Positions 17,092 to 24,273 of a stretch of DNA of 64,000 bases are shown here, one piece after another (within the stretch, counting starts at the first letter, position 1; every line of letters starts with the position of its first letter). Below the pieces are notes generated by a model. That model saw only the letters and a list, made by a program, of their open reading frames with translations, was not told where the DNA came from and searched no databases. The DNA is from an uncultured Odoribacter sp. (GTDB lineage Bacteria > Bacteroidota > Bacteroidia > Bacteroidales > Marinifilaceae): assembly GCA_910578985.1 (NCBI GenBank), contig CAJTSF010000004.1, positions 91,270 through 155,269 of the forward strand, read 5' to 3'. The translations under genes were made by a program, and so were the position numbers.

Positions 17092-18498
17092 ATGGCTGTA
17101 AAGCAGAATACGTTGAAAGGCGAGTTTTCCCTGAAAGGGAAAGGCCTGCATACCGGCAAGGAGGTTTGTGCCACGTTTAAGCCGGGCGAAGAGAATACGG
17201 GATATGTGATTGTGCGTACCGACCTCGAAGGAGCGCCGGAAATTCCCGCACTGGCGAAATATGTCGAAATGGCGGACCGCGCCAGCTGTCTGGATAAAGA
17301 GGGCATGCGCGTGTACACGCTGGAGCATGCCATGTCGGCACTCTACGGCTGCGGGGTGGACAACTGCCGCATCGAACTGGACGGTGAAGAGTTCCCTATC
17401 CTGGACGGCAGCGCCCGCCTGTATGCCGAGGCGATTGCCCGGGTGGGACTGGAAGAACAGACGGCGGACCGCCGCTACTTCGAAGTGAAGAAACGGATGG
17501 AATTTTGCAGCGAGGACGGGCAGACGCGCCTGACTGTGCTCCCGGACGACGAATACACCGTAAATACCGTAGTCTCCTACGACTCCCCCTATCTCAAGAT
17601 GCAGTACGCCACATTTGCAGAGGGAACCACGGACTATGCCGCCGAGGTGGCTCCCTGCCGCACTTTTGTCTTCTTGCGCGAGGTGGAAGGGCTGTTGGCA
17701 AACGGACTGATCAAGGGAGGGGATTTGAGCAATGCCATCGTCATCGTGGACCGCAAGATGGAACAGGCAGAGGCGGACAAACTGGCGGAACTGTTCGGCT
17801 ATGGGCACATCGAAGTGCGGGAAGGCATCCTGAACAACCTTGAACTGCACTTCGACAACGAGCCGGCACGCCACAAGATGCTGGACGTCATCGGCGATTT
17901 GGCGCTCTGCGGACGCTTCATCAAAGGACGGGTCATTGCGGAACGCCCCGGGCATAAAGCCAACACGACCATAGCAAAGATGCTCTACAAGGAAATCGTA
18001 GCGGAAGAACGCGAGGATGCCTACCCTGCCGATTTGGATATCCTGACGGAAACGCCCTTGATGGACATCAACAAGATACGCAGCCTCTTGCCTCACCGTC
18101 CGCCCTTTTTGCTGGTGGACAAGATTTTCAGGCTCTCGGAAAACATGGTCATCGGTGTGAAGAACGTCACCATGAACGAACCGCATTTTGTCGGGCATTT
18201 CCCCGAAGAACCGGTCATGCCGGGCGTGCTCATGACGGAAGCCATGTCGCAGTGCGGGGGGATCCTTGTGTTGAGCAACGTGCCCGACCCGGAAAACTAC
18301 TCCACCTATTTCATGAAAATCGATGGAGTGAAGTTCCGCAACAAAGTCGTGCCGGGGGACACCCTCGTGTTCAAACTGATTCTCACCGCCCCCATCAAAC
18401 GCGGGGTTGTGCAGATGAAAGGCTATGCTTACGTAGGGAAGAAAATCGTGTGCGAAGGAGAATTTATGGCTCAAGTTGCAAAAACTAAAAACTTATAA
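17092..18498 (+). CDS. lpxC-fabZ: Fused UDP-3-O-acyl-GlcNAc deacetylase / 3-hydroxyacyl-ACP dehydratase
   Basis: 468 residues in two enzymes. LpxC (about 1-300) has the zinc site LEHAMSALYGCG and HKMLDVIGDLAL. FabZ (about 318-465) has LPHRPPFLLVDKI, the catalytic His in HFVGHFPEEPVMPG and the Glu in MTEAMSQCGG. LpxC is the committed deacetylation step of lipid A, while FabZ drains the same hydroxyacyl-ACP pool into phospholipid fatty acids. The fusion is a known Bacteroidetes arrangement that ties both fates of one intermediate to one polypeptide. Flanked by lpxD and lpxA. Confidence 0.96.
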   Translation: MAVKQNTLKGEFSLKGKGLHTGKEVCATFKPGEENTGYVIVRTDLEGAPEIPALAKYVEMADRASCLDKEGMRVYTLEHAMSALYGCGVDNCRIELDGEEFPILDGSARLYAEAIARVGLEEQTADRRYFEVKKRMEFCSEDGQTRLTVLPDDEYTVNTVVSYDSPYLKMQYATFAEGTTDYAAEVAPCRTFVFLREVEGLLANGLIKGGDLSNAIVIVDRKMEQAEADKLAELFGYGHIEVREGILNNLELHFDNEPARHKMLDVIGDLALCGRFIKGRVIAERPGHKANTTIAKMLYKEIVAEEREDAYPADLDILTETPLMDINKIRSLLPHRPPFLLVDKIFRLSENMVIGVKNVTMNEPHFVGHFPEEPVMPGVLMTEAMSQCGGILVLSNVPDPENYSTYFMKIDGVKFRNKVVPGDTLVFKLILTAPIKRGVVQMKGYAYVGKKIVCEGEFMAQVAKTKNL

Positions 18499-18558
18499 CT
18501 ATATTTGCGCGCTGAATTTTTCAGAAAATAATGTAATAATTGATTAAACAGAGAGCGA

Positions 18559-19353
18559 ATGAAACAACCTTTAGCATACGTCCATCCCGATGCGCAGATT
18601 GCGGACAATGTGGTGATCGAGCCTTTCGTGACGATAGACAAGAATGTAGTGATTGAGGAAGGCACGCGTATCGGTTCGAATGTGACGATATTGGAAGGCG
18701 CGCATATCGGCAAGAATTGCAAGATTTTTCCGGGGGCAGTGATTGCCGCTGTGCCGCAGGATTTGAAGTTTAAGGGGGAAAAGTCTTTGGTAAGAATCGG
18801 AGATAATACCACCATCCGCGAATGTGCCACCATTAATCGGGGAACTGCCGCCAAAGGAATCACCGAGGTGGGCAACAACTGCCTGATTATGGCTTATGCC
18901 CACATCGCCCATGACTGTTCAGTCGGGAACAACTGCATCATCACCAATGCCTGCCAGCTGGCGGGAGAGGTTGTGGTGGAGGACTACGCCATCCTGGGCG
19001 GCATGACAGCGGTACACCAGTTCTGCCACATCGGGCGCCATGCCATGATACAGGGCGGTTCCCTCATCGGCAAGGACGTGCCCCCTTACGTGAAGGCAGG
19101 GCGTCTGCCGTTGGCTTATGCCGGGGTGAACTCCATCGGTCTGCGCCGCCGTGGATTTGAAAACGACAAAATCAATGAGATACAGGACATCTACCGTATT
19201 CTCTACCAGTCCAAGCTGAACGTGTCGGATGCCATCTCCCGCATCGAGGCGGAAATGCCGGCATCCCGCGAAAGGGACGAAATCATTCTCTTTGTCCGCA
19301 ACAGCAAGCGCGGCATCATGAAAGGATATTTGGGACAAACGAAAGAGGCTTGA
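18559..19353 (+). CDS. lpxA: UDP-N-acetylglucosamine acyltransferase
   Basis: 264 residues, normal length. Hexapeptide beta-helix repeats run through residues 1-190 (IADNVVIEPFVTIDKNVVIE, IGSNVTILEGAHIGKNCKI), with the catalytic His segment AYAHIAHDCSVGNNC near residue 115, then an alpha-helical C-terminal part (ENDKINEIQDIYRILYQ). It performs the first acylation of lipid A synthesis. Third gene of the lpx operon after a 60-base gap; the terminator stem includes its stop codon. Confidence 0.96.
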   Translation: MKQPLAYVHPDAQIADNVVIEPFVTIDKNVVIEEGTRIGSNVTILEGAHIGKNCKIFPGAVIAAVPQDLKFKGEKSLVRIGDNTTIRECATINRGTAAKGITEVGNNCLIMAYAHIAHDCSVGNNCIITNACQLAGEVVVEDYAILGGMTAVHQFCHIGRHAMIQGGSLIGKDVPPYVKAGRLPLAYAGVNSIGLRRRGFENDKINEIQDIYRILYQSKLNVSDAISRIEAEMPASRERDEIILFVRNSKRGIMKGYLGQTKEA

Positions 19354-19370
19354 AAAAGCCTCTTTTTTTT
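19342..19370 (+). terminator. Terminator after lpxA
   Basis: A perfect 10-bp stem AAAGAGGCTT/AAGCCTCTTT with a GAAA loop followed by further T. The TGA stop of lpxA lies in the hairpin. Confidence 0.9.
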
Positions 19371-19380
19371 ATTGTTCTTT

Positions 19381-19890
19381 TTACGGAATTTGAATATCCC
19401 GCCGGGCAATGCGGATGACCGTCTCCGCGTCGATGCCCGACTGGATGTAGCGTTCCAGGATATGTTGCGCCATTTCCCCGGCACCGGCGGTCGGCGAAGC
19501 CTCCCGGGCAGCCTGATTGATGAGGGTCACCACGCTGTCTTTGTACCCGGTTGCCGTTTTCCACGCCTCCTCGCTCAGGTAGAGCTGTTGGGAGAGGTTG
19601 TATTCGAACTCCTTGCGTATCTCGTTCAAAAGCAACAATTGGTACTCTTTCCCGCTCAATGCGGGGTTCAGCGTGCGCGGTATCAGCGAATCGGGCTTCA
19701 GCCGCTCAATCAGCAGCACGATGCGTTCGTAGGCAAGCAGTTTCAGGTTCTCCGACGCCCCGTGCGGCTTTTCCCGCGTGGCGTATTTGTTCACCAAGAT
19801 TTCTAACAACCCCACCGCTTTGCGGCACAAAGGATATAAAAGCACCGTGAACAGCACCAAAGGGATCAACAGGTAAAAGATAGCATCCAT
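19381..19890 (-). CDS. Conserved Bacteroidetes membrane-anchored protein of unknown function
   Basis: 169 residues from the ATG at 19890; an upstream ATG at 19914 adds only eight residues. One N-terminal membrane segment (MDAIFYLLIPLVLFTVLLYP) is followed by a mostly helical cytoplasmic part (LKLLAYERIVLLIERLKPDS, NEIRKEFEYNLSQQLYLSEE, RYIQSGIDAETVIRIARRD). I recognise it as a type of short protein common in Bacteroidetes genomes but know no function. It faces lpxA and is divergent from tnaA. Confidence 0.75.
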   Translation of the reverse strand: MDAIFYLLIPLVLFTVLLYPLCRKAVGLLEILVNKYATREKPHGASENLKLLAYERIVLLIERLKPDSLIPRTLNPALSGKEYQLLLLNEIRKEFEYNLSQQLYLSEEAWKTATGYKDSVVTLINQAAREASPTAGAGEMAQHILERYIQSGIDAETVIRIARRDIQIP

Positions 19891-20013
19891 CGTGTTTTGT
19901 TTTATACCCTGCAAATATAGGGCATATCCTTCATTCCGGAAATTTTCTCGGAGATATTTTATTTTTCCTGCCTTATTATACGTGAAAATATTTTTTTATA
20001 TACGGATTTTTCC

Positions 20014-20021
20014 TATCTTTG
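20014..20021 (+). promoter_or_regulatory. -7 box (TATCTTTG) of tnaA
   Basis: Exact TAnnTTTG match in an AT-rich stretch. The position of the -33 box is a run of T (from 19991). Transcription would begin about 20027-20029, leaving a leader of about 155 bases before tnaA. Confidence 0.6.
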
Positions 20022-20028
20022 CCAACGT

Positions 20029-20106
20029 ATGGAACATGGAAATAACATACAACCCATCAACGCGCTTTTCCTCAACATCAAAAAGCGTGACGAGTTCGAC
20101 TTCTGA
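20029..20106 (+). CDS. Possible 25-residue leader peptide upstream of tnaA
   Basis: A 26-codon ORF begins with ATG seven bases after the tnaA -7 box, so its start almost coincides with the expected transcript start (leaderless). The peptide begins MEHGNNIQPINALF, continues with a basic IKKR and ends DEFDF. It contains no Trp, unlike the key Trp of E. coli TnaC. A GC-rich hairpin (CGGGCATA/TGTGCCCG, 20110-20128) starts three bases after its stop, followed by the palindrome ATTTCCGGAAAT (20130-20141). The layout resembles a leader-peptide regulator, but only sequence position supports this. Confidence 0.35.
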   Translation: MEHGNNIQPINALFLNIKKRDEFDF

Positions 20107-20182
20107 ACCCCGGGCATACCGTGTGCCCGACATTTCCGGAAATTATTTATCTACTCATAATTGTTCATTTAATACTATCATT

Positions 20183-21562
20183 ATGGAATTACCATTCGCA
20201 GAATCGTATCGTATCAAGATGGTGGAAACCATCCGTAAAAGCACGCGTGAAGAACGCGAGCAGTGGATCAAAGACGCCAAGTACAACCTCTTTGCCCTGA
20301 AGAGCGACCACGTCTTCATCGACCTCCTGACCGACTCCGGGACAGGGGCCATGAGCGACAAACAGTGGTCCGCCATGATGCTGGGCGATGAAAGCTACGC
20401 CGGCGCGCGTTCCTACTACAACATGAAGAACGCCATCAAGGACATCCTGGGCTTCGACTACTTCCTGCCCACCCACCAGGGGCGCGCCGCCGAGAATGTG
20501 CTCTACTCCACCATCATCAAGGAAGGGGACATCCTGCCGGGCAATTCGCATTTCGACACCACCAAGGGACACATCGAGTTCCGCAAGGCGGTTGCTCTGG
20601 ACTGCACCATTGATGAAGCCGCCGACACGCAGCTCGAGATACCCTTCAAGGGCAACCTCGATCCCGCCAAACTGGAAGAGGTGCTGAAAAAATACCCCAA
20701 AGAGAAAATCCCCGCTGTCGTCCTCACCGTGACCAACAACACGGCAGGCGGACAGCCCGTCTCCATGCAGAACATCCGCGAGGTGTCCGCCCTCTGTAAG
20801 AAATACGGCGTCCTGTTGCAGATGGACTCCGCCCGTTTCGCGGAAAACGCCTACTTCATCAAAGTGCGGGAGAAAGGCTACGAGAACAAGACCATCAAGG
20901 AAATCGTGAAAGAGATGTTCTCCTATGCCGACATCATGACCATGTCCTCCAAAAAGGACGCCATCGTGAACATGGGCGGTTTCGTCGCTTTCAAGAACGA
21001 GGAACTGTGGAAGCGTTGCCAGATGTTCTGCATCATGAACGAAGGCTTCATCACTTACGGCGGTATGTCCGGACGCGACATGAACGCCCTGGCGCAGGGG
21101 CTCGACGAAGGTACGGAGTTCGACTACCTCGAAACCCGCATCGGACAGGTGGAATATCTCGGTGCCAAGCTGGATGAATACGGCATTCCCTACCAGCGTC
21201 CCGCCGGCGGCCATGCCATTTTCGTGGATGCCAAGAAGATATTGACGCACGTGCCGAAAGAAGAATTCATCGCGCAGACGTTGGGCGTGGAGCTTTATCT
21301 CGAAGCCGGTATCCGCGGCGTTGAAATCGGTTCCATTTTGGCGGACCGCGATCCCGTCACCCGCGAGAACCGCTACCCGCGTCTGGAGCTGCTGCGCCTC
21401 GCCATCCCGCGCCGCACCTACACCAACAACCACATGGACGTCATCGCGGCAGCCCTGAAGAACGTCTACGACCGCCGCGAGTCCATCACCCGCGGGTACG
21501 TCATCACCAAGGAGTTCCCCATCATGCGGCACTTCACCGTGGAACTGGAGAAAGCGAAATAA
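20183..21562 (+). CDS. tnaA: Tryptophanase (tryptophan indole-lyase)
   Basis: 459 residues from the ATG at 20183 (MELPFAESYRIKMVE), in line with the usual 460-470; the frame is open further upstream but lacks homology. PLP-lyase features include GDESYAGARSYYNMKNA, PTHQGRAAENVL, VTNNTAGGQPVSM, the substrate region QMDSARFAENAYF and the PLP-lysine segment MTMSSKKDAIVNMGGF. It splits tryptophan to indole, pyruvate and ammonia in the cytoplasm. It has its own promoter and a 150-base leader. No tnaB-type permease is adjacent. Confidence 0.95.
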   Translation: MELPFAESYRIKMVETIRKSTREEREQWIKDAKYNLFALKSDHVFIDLLTDSGTGAMSDKQWSAMMLGDESYAGARSYYNMKNAIKDILGFDYFLPTHQGRAAENVLYSTIIKEGDILPGNSHFDTTKGHIEFRKAVALDCTIDEAADTQLEIPFKGNLDPAKLEEVLKKYPKEKIPAVVLTVTNNTAGGQPVSMQNIREVSALCKKYGVLLQMDSARFAENAYFIKVREKGYENKTIKEIVKEMFSYADIMTMSSKKDAIVNMGGFVAFKNEELWKRCQMFCIMNEGFITYGGMSGRDMNALAQGLDEGTEFDYLETRIGQVEYLGAKLDEYGIPYQRPAGGHAIFVDAKKILTHVPKEEFIAQTLGVELYLEAGIRGVEIGSILADRDPVTRENRYPRLELLRLAIPRRTYTNNHMDVIAAALKNVYDRRESITRGYVITKEFPIMRHFTVELEKAK

Positions 21563-21588
21563 CCCTTTCCCTTCCCATAAACAGACGC

Positions 21589-21625
21589 ACCGACCGGAAA
21601 CTCCGCTTTCCGGTCGGTGTTTTAT
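21589..21625 (+). terminator. Terminator after tnaA
   Basis: A perfect 12-bp stem (ACCGACCGGAAA with TTTCCGGTCGGT), a six-base loop, then GTTTTATT. Confidence 0.9.
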
Positions 21626-21712
21626 TGTCTCCCTGCGCTTTCTTTTCCTTTTTATGGAGTGATATTATAGGCCTTGTTGTTATAATTTATTGAATATGAA
21701 TACATTCACACT

Positions 21713-21748
21713 ATCGTAACCGCTGTTACGGTAATGGCCATTACGATA
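21713..21748. repeat. Cluster of CGTAA half-sites in palindromic order
   Basis: CGTAAC/GTTACG (21715-21720, 21725-21730) is followed directly by the perfect palindrome GTAATGGCCATTAC (21731-21744). The outer TATCGTAA and TTACGATA also pair. Four alternating half-sites in 36 bases suggest a protein binding site, but no gene start is near. The rest of the gap 21626-22259 outside this and the fold-back element shows no convincing gene. Confidence 0.35.
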
Positions 21749-21838
21749 AAAACTTATTGGTATGAGATTTGTTTCTCGTTTTGGTTTTATGCTGAGGAAG
21801 TATGTTCGGGTTCTTCCTATGGGTTGTCTGGGGTCTTC

Positions 21839-21999
21839 CCGGGTGTTTGCTGGGGAGATGCTGGGGATGAACCCTGCATGTACCCTACATACTCCCTATA
21901 TCATCCCTACTCGCGAATAGGGATGATATAGGGTATATGCAGGCATGGAGTAGGGTTCACCCCCGGTACCTCCCCGGCAAACACATAGCAAACACCCGG
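21839..21999. repeat. 161-bp imperfect fold-back (palindromic) element
   Basis: The ends CCGGGTGTTTGC (21839-21850) and GCAAACACCCGG (21988-21999) are exact inverted copies. Inside them GGGGAG.TGC.GGGG-like and TGAACCCT/AGGGTTCA arms also pair. The core is a perfect 16-bp stem (21894-21909 with 21918-21933) around an eight-base loop CTCGCGAA. There is no coding capacity. It looks like a non-autonomous palindromic repeat of the MITE or REP kind; copy number elsewhere cannot be judged from one window. Confidence 0.6.
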
Positions 22000-22259
22000 C
22001 AAACTCCTATAAAAGGCTTAGGCATATTTTAGGCATATCATAGGGTGTGGTTGCGTTTCCGGCAGGGGGGCAAAAGTGTTTTTCGTGCGTTGGGGGGGCG
22101 AGAGGTACTTTAAAGGCATTTATATTGATAAAGCAATAGGTGTTTCCAACGCTTTGTAGAAATGAATTCTCAAACCTGCTTTTCATCGTAGTAAAATAAA
22201 AATTTAGGGTGCAGAGTAAAAATTCTTTGAAAAATATTTTTCTATATAGAAAAACTTAG

Positions 22260-22267
22260 TACATTTG
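22260..22267 (+). promoter_or_regulatory. Possible -7 box (TACATTTG) before the zinc-ribbon gene
   Basis: Exact TAnnTTTG match in AT-rich DNA about 135 bases before the small ORF at 22402. The -33 position is TTTT rather than TTTG. Confidence 0.35.
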
Positions 22268-22401
22268 ACCCTTAAAATAATTAGAAATGTAAAGTATAAA
22301 GAGATTTATTGGCAAGATATACATATGATTTGATGTATTAAAATATAGGAGGAAGTCGAAAATCCATAATAGAGTAGACGTAACAAAAATCAATTTAAGT
22401 T

Positions 22402-22581
22402 ATGCCAGGGTATTATGTAAGATGTCCCCATTGCGGTAATGAATCGGAAGGGGATTATGTTAGACGTTGTAACGAGTGTGGGCAAATTTATTGCGACCGG
22501 TGTGGTGGTGCCGAATGTCCCAGTTGTGGTGCATCGTATATACGTGCGACCCAAGTAGGAACGATTCGTCCCAACGACTAA
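22402..22581 (+). CDS. Small zinc-ribbon protein, 59 residues
   Basis: The ORF starts MPGYYVRCPHCGNESEGDY and continues with C-x2-C pairs: CPHC (8-11), CNEC (23-26), CDRC (31-34) and CPSC (39-42). That is eight cysteines, enough for two zinc ribbons. No membrane segment or signal is seen. It ends VGTIRPND. I do not recognise a named family. It lies about 100 bases before the first structured repeat of the retroelement, in the same direction. Whether it belongs to the element or is a chance neighbour is unknown. Spacing and perfect cysteine pairing make it likely to be a real gene. Confidence 0.65.
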   Translation: MPGYYVRCPHCGNESEGDYVRRCNECGQIYCDRCGGAECPSCGASYIRATQVGTIRPND

Positions 22582-22589
22582 TGAAAAGC

Positions 22590-22672
22590 GAGTGACTAAC
22601 TGGACTATGTATCTCTATTGACTTAGCATTTATTTTTCAAGAATATAGAGGGCTTGGAACTGTTAGTCACTC
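22590..22672. repeat. Inverted repeat GAGTGACTAAC ... GTTAGTCACTC
   Basis: Perfect 11-bp arms (22590-22600 and 22662-22672) separated by 61 AT-rich bases, directly after the zinc-ribbon stop codon and before the left edge of the DGR. There is no U-run, so it is not a typical terminator. Confidence 0.5.
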
Positions 22673-22679
22673 ATTATTG

Positions 22680-22786
22680 CGGATGTCTGTCCTCTTTGCA
22701 CTAAACAAGGGGGTGCTGCAGTATGATGGAGTATGCAAAGGGAGCGAACGGAGTGAAGCGGGTAGGCATACAGAATGAGCCTGCGG
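22680..22786 (+). repeat. Structured DGR-flanking element, copy 1 (before the target gene)
   Basis: About 107 bp, strongly similar to copy 2 at 23642-23750. Shared parts are GGATGTC.G near the start, TCTTTGCACTAA, CAAGG, ATGATGGAGTATGC, AAGGGAGCG and ACGGAGTGAAGCGG. A small hairpin (CTTTG/CAAGG), an inner stem TATGC/GCATA and an outer stem CTGCAG/CTGCGG can form. It lies 60 bases before the target lipoprotein start. Confidence 0.7.
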
Positions 22787-22847
22787 CTTAGCAAATTTTC
22801 TCAAACGATGGGTATGATTTGAAAATGGTTTAATTAAAGAAAGTGTT

Positions 22848-23633
22848 ATGATGAAGAAGTTATTTTATTTGGTATTGGGTTTAGCCTTGTTTACGGGGTG
22901 TAACAAAGATGATGACAAACCTCCTTTTGGGGAAGTTTTTACTGAAAGCGTATCTGAAGTGAATTTCGATATGGTTTATGTAAAAGGCGGCACTTTTAGC
23001 ATGGGTGCGACGGCGGAGCAGGGTTCGGATGTTTATGATGATGAAAAGCCTGTTCACCAAGTTACCTTGTCCGATTATTACATCGGTAAGTATGAGGTGA
23101 CTCAGGGTTTGTGGAAGGCTGTGATGGGGAGCAATCCGAGTTATTATAAATCTGGCGACAATTATCCGGTGGAGATGGTAAGTTGGGATGAAGTTCAGGA
23201 TTTTTTGACGAAGTTGAATGCCTTGACGGGTAAGCACTATGTTTTGCCTACGGAGGCGCAATGGGAGTATGCCGCCCGTGGCGGAGTGAAGAGCCAGGGT
23301 TACAAGTATAGCGGTAGCAATGAGCTTGACGATGTGGCTTGGCATAGTGGCAATAGTGGATATGAAACTCATCCCGTCGGCTTGAAGTCTCCGAACGAGT
23401 TGGGCATTTACGATATGAGCGGCAATGTGTGGGAGTGGTGCAGTGACTGGTATGGTGATTACAGCAGTTCCTCCCAAACGAACCCGATAGGTCCCGTAAA
23501 CGGCTCCACCCGCGTGATTCGCGGCGGCAGTTGGGGCAACAATGCGGGGAACTGCCGGGTGTCGTATTGGAGCATCAACTCCCCGGACCTCCGCATCAGC
23601 ATTATAGGGTTCCGGGTTGTGCTGCTTCCTTGA
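22848..23633 (+). CDS. DGR target: surface lipoprotein with FGE-sulfatase/C-type-lectin fold and variable C-terminus
   Basis: 261 residues. The signal peptide ends in lipobox LFTGC (Cys near 18), followed by NKDDDK, a K-D-D type signal for surface export in Bacteroidetes. The rest is a formylglycine-generating-enzyme domain: MVYVKGGTFSMG, DYYIGKYEVTQGLW, LPTEAQWEYAARGG, YDMSGNVWEWCSDWYGDY and RGGSWGNNAGNCRV. This fold is the usual DGR scaffold (relatives of TvpA). The last 45 residues are encoded by the variable repeat. Compared with the template, 12 residues differ, mostly Asn replaced by Thr, Ile, Gly, Tyr, Ser or Leu. It probably displays a diversified ligand-binding face; the ligand is unknown. 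ATG at 22848 or 22851. Confidence 0.92.
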   Translation: MMKKLFYLVLGLALFTGCNKDDDKPPFGEVFTESVSEVNFDMVYVKGGTFSMGATAEQGSDVYDDEKPVHQVTLSDYYIGKYEVTQGLWKAVMGSNPSYYKSGDNYPVEMVSWDEVQDFLTKLNALTGKHYVLPTEAQWEYAARGGVKSQGYKYSGSNELDDVAWHSGNSGYETHPVGLKSPNELGIYDMSGNVWEWCSDWYGDYSSSSQTNPIGPVNGSTRVIRGGSWGNNAGNCRVSYWSINSPDLRISIIGFRVVLLP

Positions 23634-23634
23634 G
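23499..23634 (+). repeat. DGR variable repeat (VR)
   Basis: 136 bp, aligning without gaps to the template repeat at 25270-25405. There are 14 mismatches and all are at template adenines (changes to C, T and G). The last 32 bases, through the TGA stop, are identical in both repeats and would hold the initiation-of-mutagenic-homing region. Identity ends abruptly one base after the stop codon. Confidence 0.95.
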
Positions 23635-23641
23635 TTCTCCA

Positions 23642-23750
23642 CGGATGTCCGCTCTCTTTGCACTAAGCAAGGAGGGGAGCCGCAGGATGATGGAGTATGC
23701 CAAGGGAGCGCACGGAGTGAAGCGGACAGGCATGCGGAATGATCCTGCGG
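23642..23750 (+). repeat. Structured DGR-flanking element, copy 2 (directly after VR)
   Basis: 109 bp, beginning eight bases after the VR. It has a hairpin CTTTGC/GCAAGG, a perfect 9-bp outer stem CCGCAGGAT (23680-23688) with ATCCTGCGG (23742-23750) and an inner stem ATGCC/GGCAT. It also has a crossing pair TGTCCGC (23646-23652) with GCGGACA (23722-23728), so a pseudoknot or two alternative folds are possible. Hairpins just 3' of the VR are known to promote DGR retrohoming. Confidence 0.7.
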
Positions 23751-23790
23751 TGGGGCAAAAAAAGAGGGTTGAAATATTAAGGTGAAGAGC

Positions 23791-24273
23791 ATGATACAAT
23801 ATGAAATATTCACTGTTCCGGTGTTGGGCGGTGTGGAAGAGTTGGAGCGCATGAACCGTTTTTTGCGCGGGCACAAGGTGGTGCAGGTGGAGAAGCAGCT
23901 GGTGATGCTGGGTGACGGGGCATGCTGGTCTTTTTGCGTGAATTACCTGCTTGCCGGGCTTGCATCGTCTTCCTTGGGAGGCGGTGAGCGGAAGGAGAAG
24001 GTGGACTACAAGAGCGTGCTGGGTGAGGAGCATTTCAAGGTGTTCACCCGGTTGCGCGCTTTCCGCAAGCAGATAGCCGACCAGGATGCCGTCCCCGCCT
24101 ATGCGGTTTTCACGGATGCGGAATTGGCGACGTTGTCTCAGGTGGAGGGCTTGACGGAGCAGGCGATGCTGCAAGTCGAGGGCATCGGGAAGAAACGGGT
24201 GGAGAAGTACGGCGCGCTGCTGGTGGCGTTGTCCCGTCAGGAAGGGCAGGCGGACAGTCAGGCGGAGGTGTGA
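23791..24273 (+). CDS. HRDC-domain DGR accessory protein
   Basis: 160 residues from the ATG at 23791, which has AAGGTG upstream; a GTG at 23782 would add three residues. The N-terminal part (YEIFTVPVLGGVEELERMNRFL, HKVVQVEKQLV) is not a family I can name. The C-terminal half is an HRDC nucleic-acid-binding domain (FKVFTRLRAFRKQIADQDAV, FTDAELATLSQ, VEGIGKKRVEKYGALLVAL). It occupies the place of Avd; HRDC proteins have been reported as alternative DGR accessories. Its stop TGA overlaps the RT ATG by one base (TGATG), which suggests coupled translation. Confidence 0.88.
   Translation: MIQYEIFTVPVLGGVEELERMNRFLRGHKVVQVEKQLVMLGDGACWSFCVNYLLAGLASSSLGGGERKEKVDYKSVLGEEHFKVFTRLRAFRKQIADQDAVPAYAVFTDAELATLSQVEGLTEQAMLQVEGIGKKRVEKYGALLVALSRQEGQADSQAEV

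Noticed and set aside
17077..18474. 465-codon minus-strand open frame opposite lpxC/fabZ
   Set aside because: Shadow of a well-supported fusion gene; no motif of its own.
21734..21931. 65-codon open frame downstream of tnaA
   Set aside because: It runs into the palindromic element, lacks a ribosome site and shows no protein-like conservation.
23640..23785. Extra coding region between the DGR target and the HRDC gene
   Set aside because: The open frame there is an artefact of the structured repeat; the near-identical copy before the target gene breaks the frame.
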